Both the position numbers and the translations under genes were made by a program. Positions 16,789-24,566 of a stretch of DNA of 64,000 bases are shown here, in pieces (position 1 is the first letter of the stretch; every line of letters starts with the position of its first letter). The stretch spans positions 62,001 through 126,000 of the forward strand of contig JBBSDP010000002.1 of the NCBI GenBank assembly GCA_038240605.1, in the 5' to 3' direction. The DNA is from JBBSDP01 sp038240605 (GTDB lineage: Bacteria; Planctomycetota; Phycisphaerae; Tepidisphaerales; Tepidisphaeraceae). Under the pieces are notes generated by a model that saw nothing but the letters and a program-made list of their open reading frames with translations, did not search any database and had not been told where the DNA came from.

Positions 16789-17373
16789 TCAGGTTTGAGA
16801 TTCGGAGTGTTCCGGAAGGGCCGGCAGCAACTGAGCGCCAGATCGATCCGGCAATCGCTTTTCATCAGCCAGGATCTCGGCGACGTAGCTCTTGATCCGC
16901 TCATCGTTGAGCAGTTGGCTCATCAGCACCCGCCGGTAGCCAGTGGAGCGCATCTGCTCGCGCAATGAATCGGTCCGCTCCTCCTTGAGCTTTTCGTTCT
17001 GCGCATAGAGCGCCTCTTCCAGGGCCTCGTTTTCCAGCAGAAGCGAATACATGGCGTCGGCGCGTTTGCCGCCCGCGCCGAACAGACCGCCGAACCCCGC
17101 GGCCTTCTTGCGATATTCTTCGACGCGCTGCGTCAGGGTCTGAACCTGCTCGGCGAGCTGGGCGTTTTCCATTTTGGCGTTAGCCAGTTCCTGCTCGTAG
17201 AGGTTCTTGAACCCCTTCTGGGCGGTGAACAGGTCCTGCTCCTTCTGCGCCAGCGCCCGCGACGCCGTCACCGCGCCCAGCCAGCGCCCGAAGCGGTAAC
17301 CGAGAAACAGCAGCACGACGCCGGCGACGGCGTACACGATGACTTCCAGCGTCTGATTGGGAAGGTGAGGCAT
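16789..17373 (-). CDS. Membrane-anchored coiled-coil protein
   Basis: A 194-residue protein with one N-terminal transmembrane helix (residues about 10-30, VIVYAVAGVVLLFLGYRFG) followed by a long Glu/Gln/Lys-rich coiled coil (about 45-150). The domain layout resembles RmuC- or YhcB-like envelope proteins, but no family is recognised. The ATG at 17373 has AGGA at good spacing; GTG/ATG options upstream (17382) are possible. A much longer open frame to 18084 is antisense to cysS and is rejected. It shares a short divergent promoter region of about 90 bp with cysS. Confidence 0.75.
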   Translation of the reverse strand: MPHLPNQTLEVIVYAVAGVVLLFLGYRFGRWLGAVTASRALAQKEQDLFTAQKGFKNLYEQELANAKMENAQLAEQVQTLTQRVEEYRKKAAGFGGLFGAGGKRADAMYSLLLENEALEEALYAQNEKLKEERTDSLREQMRSTGYRRVLMSQLLNDERIKSYVAEILADEKRLPDRSGAQLLPALPEHSESQT

Positions 17374-17466
17374 GCGGCCCATCCTAAAGATTGGATCGCG
17401 ATTGGGGAATGCGCACACACATGGCACGCTTCCATCCGCGTTGGCAGCGCCTAAGATACGCCCCCT

Positions 17467-18975
17467 ATGAGCTTGCGTGTCTACAACACACTGACCCGTC
17501 AAAAAGAATTGTTCGAGCCGGTCGAGCCGGGCAAGGTCCGGATGTACCTGTGCGGGCCGACGGTCTACAAGTCGCCGCACGTCGGTCACATGGTGGGCCC
17601 GGTGATCTTTGATGCCGTCAAGCGTTACCTCCAGTTCAAGGGATACCAGGTCACGTGGGTGGTCAACATCACCGACGTCGATGACAAGCTGATCAACCGG
17701 GCCAACGAGCAGGGCATCAGCGTGCAGGCGCTTGCCGAGCAACACACGAAGGAATACTTCGACTGCCTCGAGGCCTTTTCCATCCGCACGATCGACCGCT
17801 TCCCCCGGGCCTCCGAGCACATCGCCGAGATCATCGCGATGTGCCAGAAGCTGATCGACCAGGGGTTCGCCTACGCGGCCGGCGGCAACGTCTGGTTCGA
17901 CGTCACCCGAGACCCCGACTACGGCAAGCTCTCCCATCGAAACATCGAGGAGCAGGAAGCCGGGGCGCGCGACCTGGAAGGATCCGGCAAGCGCAACCGG
18001 GCTGACTTCGCCCTCTGGAAGGCCGCAAAGACGGGCGAGGTGAGCTGGGACTCTCCCTGGGGCGCGGGCCGGCCGGGGTGGCACATCGAGTGCTCGGCGA
18101 TGAGCGTCAAGTACCTCGGCGAGAGCCTAGACATCCACGGTGGCGGCATGGACCTCATGTTCCCCCATCACGAGAACGAGCTGGCGCAGTCCGAGAGCGC
18201 CAGCGGAAAGCCCTTCGTCAAATACTGGATGCACAACGGCCTGACCCGCACGCGCACCAAGGCGGCCGGAGGCGAGTGGAAGACCGACGACATCCACGAG
18301 AGCAGCGGAAATGCCGCAACCGTGCGCGCCCGCGACCTGATTGACACGTATGGCGCCCCCCTGCTGCGTTACGTGCTGCTCAGCACTCATTACCGACGGC
18401 CGATCGAATTCACGGAAGACGTGCTGACCGCCAGCCGTAAGGGCATGGCGGTATTCCAGCGCCTCGGCGAGCGGATCGAACGGCTTACGGGCCGCCCGCT
18501 CGCGCCGGATGCGCCTGACATGGACGCCGCGGCGCCCTCGCTCCTCCAGGGCGAGTACGCGGATTTCGCAAAGGCCGTCCTGGCCCTGAAGCTCAAATTC
18601 CTGGAAATGATGGACGACGACTTCAACACCGCCGGGGCCATCGCGGTGCTGCATGAATTGGCGGGTGAGGTCAACGCGCTGATCGAGCGGAAGGAGCTGG
18701 AACGGACGAAGGCGCCGACCGCCACGTTCGCCGCTTCAGCGGCGCTCCGCACGCTGCGAAGCTTGGGCGGGATCATCGGCCTGTTCACCGAATCGGCCGT
18801 CAAGCCATCGACCGATGACCTGACCGAGAAGTTGATGGCCCTCTTCATCGACCTTCGCAAGCAGGCCCGCCAGGAGAAGAACTTCGCGCTCTCCGATGCG
18901 ATCCGCAAACGGCTCACCGACATCGGCATCACCCTCGAAGACCGGCCTGATGGAACGATCTGGCGACGCGGATAA
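17467..18975 (+). CDS. cysS: Cysteinyl-tRNA synthetase with a non-canonical KMSKS region
   Basis: A 502-residue class I synthetase that charges tRNA-Cys. The Cys-binding/zinc site is intact: Cys29 (MYLCGPTVY), Cys209 (HIECSAM), His234 and Glu238 (FPHHENE). The HIGH motif is HVGH (38-41). Where KMSKSLGN is expected, between GLTRTRTKAAGGEWK and VRARDLID, the protein reads HESSGN (277-282), so the catalytic Lys pair is absent. The C-terminal helical and anticodon-binding domains (about 340-500) are present. The gene looks intact and otherwise conserved. Either this lineage uses a diverged loop, or a Lys from the upstream TRTKA segment substitutes. Confidence 0.93.
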   Translation: MSLRVYNTLTRQKELFEPVEPGKVRMYLCGPTVYKSPHVGHMVGPVIFDAVKRYLQFKGYQVTWVVNITDVDDKLINRANEQGISVQALAEQHTKEYFDCLEAFSIRTIDRFPRASEHIAEIIAMCQKLIDQGFAYAAGGNVWFDVTRDPDYGKLSHRNIEEQEAGARDLEGSGKRNRADFALWKAAKTGEVSWDSPWGAGRPGWHIECSAMSVKYLGESLDIHGGGMDLMFPHHENELAQSESASGKPFVKYWMHNGLTRTRTKAAGGEWKTDDIHESSGNAATVRARDLIDTYGAPLLRYVLLSTHYRRPIEFTEDVLTASRKGMAVFQRLGERIERLTGRPLAPDAPDMDAAAPSLLQGEYADFAKAVLALKLKFLEMMDDDFNTAGAIAVLHELAGEVNALIERKELERTKAPTATFAASAALRTLRSLGGIIGLFTESAVKPSTDDLTEKLMALFIDLRKQARQEKNFALSDAIRKRLTDIGITLEDRPDGTIWRRG

Positions 18976-19168
18976 ACCATGGCTGCCGCCCCTGCAAGGA
19001 AGCGGTCGCGAGGGTTGGAGTTCAGCGAGAAGGCGGGAGGTGCTGTTAACGTCCGCGATGATCGCTCCCTCACGGTCGCGGCTCGCTACGGTTCAGCTCG
19101 GCCGCGCGGTTTTCATCCGCACAGGGCGAGGCGAAAGCCTCATGATTGACTGAAATTTGCGGCATCAA

Positions 19169-19702
19169 ATGCGGATCATCGGCGTAGACCCTGGCCTGCA
19201 GATCACCGGTTACGGCGTTGTCGATTACGAGCCGATGCGACCGAAGCTGGTCGATGGCGGTGTCATCCGCCTCACTCTGAAGACCCCGATCGCCGACCGA
19301 CTTCTCGAGCTGGAGACGGAACTGCGGTCATTGCTTGAGGAACACAAGCCGGAAATTTGCGCCGTCGAACAGCTTTATTCCCACTACGCCCATCCGCGGA
19401 CCGCGATCCTGATGGGCCACGCACGCGGGGTCATTCTGCTGGTGGCACGGCGAGCGGGCGTGCGGGTGGAACAGTTCGCGGCCAATCGTGTGAAGCAATC
19501 GGTGACGGGAGCGGGTCACGCCAGCAAGGTCCAGATTCAGCGGGCGATTCAGGCGCAGTGGAAACTGCCCGCGCCGCCGGAGCCGCCTGACGTCGCCGAT
19601 GCACTGGCGATCGCCCTCTGCTGCGGCCTGCAATTGTTCGGAGAGTCTCAGCGCCAGCCGGCCCTGCAGCGGCAATCCATCGCACGCGCGAAACGGAACT
19701 GA
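19169..19702 (+). CDS. ruvC: Holliday junction resolvase RuvC
   Basis: A 177-residue endonuclease that cuts four-way junctions made by RuvAB branch migration in homologous recombination. The RNase H-like fold carries all four catalytic acidic residues: Asp7 (IIGVDPG), Glu67 (AVEQLYS), Asp141 and Asp144 (PPDVADALAIAL). Gly/Tyr of ITGYGVV and HARGVIL are also typical. The ATG at 19169 was chosen because MRIIGVDPG is the standard start; an in-frame TTG at 19157 adds four residues. No SD is obvious. The ruvA and ruvB genes are not in this window. It lies 193 bp after cysS. Confidence 0.95.
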   Translation: MRIIGVDPGLQITGYGVVDYEPMRPKLVDGGVIRLTLKTPIADRLLELETELRSLLEEHKPEICAVEQLYSHYAHPRTAILMGHARGVILLVARRAGVRVEQFAANRVKQSVTGAGHASKVQIQRAIQAQWKLPAPPEPPDVADALAIALCCGLQLFGESQRQPALQRQSIARAKRN

Positions 19703-20046
19703 CCGCCACTGCCAGCGGGACAACCGAAGCCAGGCGACATCGCTGCCATTGTGTCGTCTGCGCTTTGCCTCCCGTTCGCGAGAAGTTCGGCAAGGCGAAG
19801 GGTGTAATTCATGGAATCGGCGCGGCTCCGGGGGATTTCTGCCGCGGCAGTTCCCATAACCCATTGCTGGCGCGCCCCTTGCTTTCCCCAGTTCGCACTA
19901 GGGCTAGTGCACACCGTCGTTCAGGAAGAACATTTTATATTTCCTCGCGCGCGGCCGCCGCACAGCGGTTCGACGTTGGTGCGCCGTGACGCGAGTGGTT
20001 GAAGGATGCGACTTTTCGGTCAGGGACGACGGGTCGGTCAAGGGTG
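19703..20046. other. Intergenic region upstream of the NHEJ operon
   Basis: This 344 bp stretch has no credible gene. It contains the 16 bp palindrome at 19895-19910 and, about 20 bp later, an AT-rich patch with TTTATATTT (near 19932-19942) that stands out in this GC-rich DNA and may be part of a promoter. The operon's TTG/ATG start lies about 100 bp downstream. Confidence 0.5.
19895..19910. promoter_or_regulatory. Candidate operator palindrome upstream of the NHEJ operon
   Basis: GCACTAG-GG-CTAGTGC is a perfect 7 bp inverted repeat with a 2 bp centre, lying just upstream of the AT-rich promoter-like patch. The size suits a dimeric regulator. No regulator family can be named. Confidence 0.35.
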
Positions 20047-21111
20047 ATGACGCGTTCGTCCACGCCAGGCATTTCACGTCGGCGCAGGCAGGTGCCGCGC
20101 GCCGAGCCGATTCCCACCTCCATCCTGCCGATGCTCGCGGTGAGCGCTCATCAGCTCCCTACCGCCGACTCGGACTATTCATACGAATTCAAATGGGACG
20201 GCGTCCGCGCCATCTGTTACTGGGAGGGTCGCGGCAAGCCGCGCTTCCTGAGCCGTAACATGCTCGACATCACGCGGCGCTACCCGGAGCTGTGGAGCCT
20301 CGGAGATGCCCTGGGGCGGCAGGCGGTGGTGGCGGATGGCGAAATCGTCGCGCTCAACGACGCTGGCCGTCCCAGCTTCTCACGGCTTCAGCAGCGCATG
20401 CACGTTGACGACCCGCTCGCGACGAACGTGGTTCGCGAGGTTCCGGTCTTCTACGTCCTCTTCGATGTCCTCTATGCCGACGGACGCCGGACGCTCGATC
20501 TCCCTTACCGCGCGCGACGCGAACTGCTCGAAAAGCTCACGATCGCCGGCCCCGCCTGGCAGACCACGCCGGCCCAGGAGGGCGGCGGACACGCGATGCT
20601 CGATACGGCGCGGCGCAACGGGCTGGAAGGGATCATCGCCAAGCGTCTCGACAGCGTGTACGAGCCGGGACGGCGCTCGCCATCGTGGCTCAAGCTCAAG
20701 GTGATTCACGCCCAGGAATTTGTGATTGGCGGATGGGTCCCCGAAGCGGGAATTCGGGGCGAGAGCGCGACGGACCGCGTTGGGTCATTGCTCGTCGGCT
20801 ATTACGACTGCCCGCGCCGCGGCCAGACACCCCGGCTGCGCCTGGCCGGCGGCGTCGGCACGGGTTTCACCGACGCAACACACGCCCTGCTCACCCGACA
20901 GCTTCGGCAGTTAGAAGTGACTCGGAACCCATTTGCCGATCCAGTTCCCAAGCGCCAGGCCCGCTTCGTCCGCCCGAAGCTGATCGCGGAGGTCGAGTTC
21001 CGCCGATGGCCTACTGGCGGCTCCATCCACCAGGCGGCGTTCAAGGGACTGCGCGGCGACAAGGACCCGCGCCAAGTGGTCAAGGAAGACCATGCCGATT
21101 GCCCGACTTAG
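20047..21111 (+). CDS. ligD: ATP-dependent DNA ligase (LigD ligase domain, stand-alone)
   Basis: A 354-residue ATP-dependent ligase of the bacterial NHEJ type. The nucleotidyltransferase motif I is YEFKWDGVRAI, with the adenylated Lys. Motif III is FYVLFDVLYADG, motif IV LEGIIAKRLDSVYEPG, and motif V SWLKLKVIHAQEFVIGGW. An OB-fold domain follows (about 230-340). The polymerase and 3'-phosphoesterase domains found in full-length LigD are not attached; a polymerase gene lies two genes downstream. ATG at 20047 follows AAGG; a TTG at 19999 would add 16 residues. Arg-rich N-terminus. It is the first gene of the ligase-Ku-polymerase operon. Confidence 0.93.
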   Translation: MTRSSTPGISRRRRQVPRAEPIPTSILPMLAVSAHQLPTADSDYSYEFKWDGVRAICYWEGRGKPRFLSRNMLDITRRYPELWSLGDALGRQAVVADGEIVALNDAGRPSFSRLQQRMHVDDPLATNVVREVPVFYVLFDVLYADGRRTLDLPYRARRELLEKLTIAGPAWQTTPAQEGGGHAMLDTARRNGLEGIIAKRLDSVYEPGRRSPSWLKLKVIHAQEFVIGGWVPEAGIRGESATDRVGSLLVGYYDCPRRGQTPRLRLAGGVGTGFTDATHALLTRQLRQLEVTRNPFADPVPKRQARFVRPKLIAEVEFRRWPTGGSIHQAAFKGLRGDKDPRQVVKEDHADCPT

Positions 21112-21133
21112 CAACAACGATTGAGGTGACGAC

Positions 21134-22012
21134 ATGGCAGCAGCAGCAAGACCCATCTGGACCGGCACGATTACCTTCGGCCTGGTCAATATACCGATTC
21201 GACTTTTCACGGCCGTCCGCGAGGAACGCGTCGCGTTTCACATGCTTCACGACCAGGACAACGTAAGGCTACGGCGCAAGCTGGTCTGCCCCGAGGATAA
21301 CAAGGAGGTTCATCCCGAGCACATCGTCAAAGGGTACGAGATCCACAAGGACCAGTATGTGATCGTGCGGCCCGAAGACCTGGAGTCCTGCGCGCCGGAG
21401 GCGACCAAGGCGATCGAGATCACCGACTTCGTAGACCTGAAGGACATCGATCCCATTTACTACGATCGCCCCTACTACGTCCTCCCCCAGGCGGCGGCGG
21501 TCAAGTCATACCGGCTGCTCGTCGAGGCGATGACCCGCACCAAGAAGGTGGGCATTTCCAAGTTCGTGATGCACGACAAGGAATATCTGGCCGCCCTGCG
21601 GCCCGTCGAAGGGATGATCTGCCTGCACACGATGCACTTCGGCAAGGAGGTCGTCCCCGCCGAGCACACCGGCTACGTGCCGGCCGACCACAAGGTGAGC
21701 GAGCGCGAGCTGAAGGTCGCCGAGCAGTTGATCGCTTCACTCGCCACCGACTTCAAGCCCGAGCGATACCACGACGACTACAAGGAGTGCGTCCTGAAGA
21801 TGATCGAGCGCAAGGCGCACGGCGATAAGATCGTCAGCCCGCCCGCCGTCGAGAAGAAGCCCGCCCACGCTCGCGACCTGATGGCGGCGCTGGAGGCCAG
21901 CCTCGCCGAAGCTCGCGGCAGCACCCGCGGCAATGGGAACGGCAACGGCCACCGTAACGGCAATAGCCATGGTAACGGCCACAAACGCCCCAGCCGTCGC
22001 AAGAGCGCCTAA
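21134..22012 (+). CDS. ku: Ku protein (NHEJ DNA-end binding)
   Basis: A 292-residue bacterial Ku homodimer subunit that threads onto double-strand ends and recruits ligase and polymerase. The core starts ARPIWTGTITFGLVNIPIRLF and includes the conserved KGYE segment, PYYVLP, and MICLHTMHFGKEV. The tail (about 250-292) is basic and unusual, with an Asn-Gly-His repeat (GNGNGNGHRNGNSHGNGHK) ending RPSRRKSA. Ku tails of this kind contact DNA and adjust threading. It lies 22 bp after the ligase gene and 61 bp before the polymerase gene on the same strand. Confidence 0.96.
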   Translation: MAAAARPIWTGTITFGLVNIPIRLFTAVREERVAFHMLHDQDNVRLRRKLVCPEDNKEVHPEHIVKGYEIHKDQYVIVRPEDLESCAPEATKAIEITDFVDLKDIDPIYYDRPYYVLPQAAAVKSYRLLVEAMTRTKKVGISKFVMHDKEYLAALRPVEGMICLHTMHFGKEVVPAEHTGYVPADHKVSERELKVAEQLIASLATDFKPERYHDDYKECVLKMIERKAHGDKIVSPPAVEKKPAHARDLMAALEASLAEARGSTRGNGNGNGHRNGNSHGNGHKRPSRRKSA

Positions 22013-22073
22013 GGTGATGGGGCGGTGCCGCCGCATGCGCTGCGCGAACTGAAACGAAGGGATCTTGATTGCG

Positions 22074-22991
22074 ATGGCCACCGCCGGTGCCACAACGCTG
22101 AAGTTCGGCCGCACCAGCGTAACGATCTCCAATCCCGACAAGGTGCTCTACCCAGCCGTCGGCTTCACCAAGCGCGACGTCATCGATTACTACACGAGAG
22201 TCGCCCCGGTCATCCTCCCCCACTTGCGCGATCGGCCGCTGACGCTGAAGCGCTACCCGAACGGTGTCAACGCCCCCTTCTTCTACGAGAAGCGCTGCCC
22301 GGACTTCCGCCCCAAATGGATGCAGACGGCGGACATCAAGAGCGGCAAGAGCGACGCGCGCATCAACTTCTGCATGGTGCAGGACGCCGCTTCGCTGATC
22401 TGGATCGCCAACTTGGCCTCGCTGGAACTGCACACGCTCCTGAGCCGCGCGAAGGACCCCTCGACGCCGACCACGATGGTCTTCGACCTCGACCCTGGCG
22501 CACCGGCGAACTTCCTGGATTGCATCCGCGTCGGCCTGACGATGCGCGACATGCTCGCAAAGCTCGGCCTGGAATGTTTTGCCAAGACTTCAGGGAGCAA
22601 GGGACTGCACCTCTGGGTGCCGCTGAACACGCCGACGAGTTTCGACCGCACGAAGGAGTTCGCGCATGCCGTCGCCCTGCTCCTCGAGCGAAGTGACCCG
22701 CAACACGTCACGTCGGTCATGCGCAAGGACCTGCGCGGCGGCAAGGTCTTCGTCGACTGGAGCCAGAACGACGATCACAAGACCACCGTCTGCGTCTACT
22801 CGCTTCGCGCCCGCGAGCATCCCACCGTCTCCACACCCATGACCTGGCGCGAACTCCAGACGGTGCTGAAGAAGCAAGACCTCCCCCTCGCGACCTTCGA
22901 GGCGGACGACGTCCTGCGCCGCATCGCAAAGAAGGGAGATCTCTTCGAAACGGTCCTCACAATGAAACAGAAACTTCCCAATTCACTCTGA
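22074..22991 (+). CDS. ligD: LigD-type polymerase (stand-alone primase-polymerase domain)
   Basis: A 305-residue archaeo-eukaryotic primase-like polymerase of the LigD family, which fills gaps with ribonucleotides at broken ends. Key motifs: LDPG with the two metal-binding Asp in VFDLDPG, the His-containing TSGSKGLHLWVPL, and VDWSQND supplying the third acidic residue. The N-terminal VTISNPDKVLYP is the usual 5'-phosphate-binding start. ATG at 22074 has AAGGGA upstream; an in-frame TTG at 22065 is an alternative. With the two genes before it, it completes an NHEJ set with no phosphoesterase domain visible. The stop abuts the stop of a short convergent open frame. Confidence 0.94.
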   Translation: MATAGATTLKFGRTSVTISNPDKVLYPAVGFTKRDVIDYYTRVAPVILPHLRDRPLTLKRYPNGVNAPFFYEKRCPDFRPKWMQTADIKSGKSDARINFCMVQDAASLIWIANLASLELHTLLSRAKDPSTPTTMVFDLDPGAPANFLDCIRVGLTMRDMLAKLGLECFAKTSGSKGLHLWVPLNTPTSFDRTKEFAHAVALLLERSDPQHVTSVMRKDLRGGKVFVDWSQNDDHKTTVCVYSLRAREHPTVSTPMTWRELQTVLKKQDLPLATFEADDVLRRIAKKGDLFETVLTMKQKLPNSL

Positions 22992-23121
22992 TCACCGCGC
23001 CGCGCCGTTTAGCCGCCCACCATGGTGAGCGCGATCTTCCGCATGAATGCGTACTCGCATCCATTCCTCGACCTGGTACCCCTTGATCTTCTCCGCCTGA
23101 TTCTTCCATATGATGCGCGAA

Positions 23122-24444
23122 TCACGACCGCCACGTGATGAACATTCCGGCCGCCGTTGCCGCCATGACGGCTGTCGTCAGCCAACCCATGAACTTCAGC
23201 CCCGGCGAAATGCGGGCGTACTTCCCCATCACCTTACGGCTGGAGAGCATCAACATCATCACGATCAGGATCGGAACCGCCACGATACCATTCAGGACCG
23301 CCGACCAGAAGAGTGCTTTGATCGGGTCGATCGGCGTGAAGTTGATGGCCAGTCCCAGGATCGTGGCGGCGGCCAGTACGCCGTAAAAGCCCGCGGCTTT
23401 GCTGCACGTCTGATTCAGTCCGGTCGGCCATTTCATCGCCTCGCCGACCGCATAGGCCGCGGAGCCAGCCAGCACCGGCACGGCCAGCAGCCCTGTGCCG
23501 ATGATCCCCAGGGCAAACACGAGCGATGCCGCGCGCCCCGCCACCGGCCGCAGCGCCGCCGCTGCCTGCTCTGAGCTGGTGATGTCGTTGACATGGCCGT
23601 GCAGCGTCGCCGCGGCGGTGAGGATGATAAAGTACGCGACCAGGTTGGACACGGTCATCCCCGCCCAGGTGTCCCAGCGAATGCGCATGAATTGAAAGCG
23701 CGCCTCGCGCGGGGTCGCGCTGAATTTCAGCGGTTGGTCTTCCGCCTTCTCCCGAATTTCTTCGGTCTCCATCGACGCCTGCCAGAAGAACAGGTACGGG
23801 CTGATCGTCGTCCCCAGCACCGCCACGAACGCCGCAAAATAAGCACCCGACCACTGCACGTGCGGCACGAATGTATGAAAGATCGCCGTGCCCCACGGGA
23901 TGTGGACGATGAATCCGGTCGCGATGTACGCGAGCAGCACGAGCGCCATCCATTTCAGAATTCCCGCCAGCCGTTTGTAAGCAAGGAACACCTGGAGCAC
24001 GACACAAAGGACCGCGAACGCGACAGAGTACAGGTGGGCCGGCCCGCCCACGACGAGCTTGAGCGCCGCGCCCATTGCGCCGATATCCGCGCCAAGGTTG
24101 ATTGTGTTCGTCACCAACAGCAGGAACACGACCGGGTAGAGCAGCCAGCCGGAATAATATTTCCGCACGTTGCCGGCGATGCCGCGCCCGGTCACCCGGC
24201 CGATCCGCGCGCTGATCTCCTGCACCGCGGCCATCAACGGCAATGAAAACGGAATCGCCCAGAGCAGCCCAAATTGGAATTGCGCCCCCGCCTGCGAATA
24301 GGTCGCGATGCCGCTGGGATCGTCGTCCGATGCGCCGGTGACCAGGCCCGGGCCGAGCCGTTTGCAGAAGCCGTAGATTCCGGTCGGTTCACTCGGGTCA
24401 GTCCTGGTGTCGTCGGAGGGTCGGTCCGCTTGCGAAGTAGGCAT
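23122..24444 (-). CDS. Nramp-related membrane transporter
   Basis: A 440-residue transporter with about 11 transmembrane helices. The TM1 binding motif, DPGN in classical Nramp/MntH, reads DDDPSGIATYS here. The TM6 motif, usually MPHN followed by a hydrophobic run, reads TTISPYLFFWQ. This is the Nramp-related clade, parts of which move Mg2+, Mn2+ or Al3+ rather than Fe2+. Proton or sodium coupling is unresolved. ATG at 24444 (MPTSQ) is chosen because the open frame upstream runs through the palindromic element 24498-24558 and reads as repeat-derived peptide. It stands alone; neighbours give no clue. Confidence 0.9.
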   Translation of the reverse strand: MPTSQADRPSDDTRTDPSEPTGIYGFCKRLGPGLVTGASDDDPSGIATYSQAGAQFQFGLLWAIPFSLPLMAAVQEISARIGRVTGRGIAGNVRKYYSGWLLYPVVFLLLVTNTINLGADIGAMGAALKLVVGGPAHLYSVAFAVLCVVLQVFLAYKRLAGILKWMALVLLAYIATGFIVHIPWGTAIFHTFVPHVQWSGAYFAAFVAVLGTTISPYLFFWQASMETEEIREKAEDQPLKFSATPREARFQFMRIRWDTWAGMTVSNLVAYFIILTAAATLHGHVNDITSSEQAAAALRPVAGRAASLVFALGIIGTGLLAVPVLAGSAAYAVGEAMKWPTGLNQTCSKAAGFYGVLAAATILGLAINFTPIDPIKALFWSAVLNGIVAVPILIVMMLMLSSRKVMGKYARISPGLKFMGWLTTAVMAATAAGMFITWRS

Positions 24445-24497
24445 GTTCGTCCGCCGCGCAAAATCTGCGCCGCATGCACGAGATGTATTGCGTTTCC

Positions 24498-24558
24498 CGT
24501 AGCACGGGCACGCCGCTCGTGTTGTCTTCCAAGCCACGGGCTAGGCGCCCGTGCTACG
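24498..24558. repeat. 61 bp palindromic element, copy D
   Basis: Left arm at about 24498-24526 (GTAGCACGGGCACGCCGCTC) and right arm at about 24534-24558 (GGCTAGGCGCCCGTGCTACG), with compensating changes relative to the consensus. It lies between the ABC ATPase stop and the Nramp-related gene start. Confidence 0.85.
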
Positions 24559-24566
24559 AACGACGC

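Noticed and set aside
17373..18084. N-terminal extension of the coiled-coil protein frame into cysS.
   Set aside because: The extension is antisense to cysS; the true start has AGGA and a TM helix at 17373.
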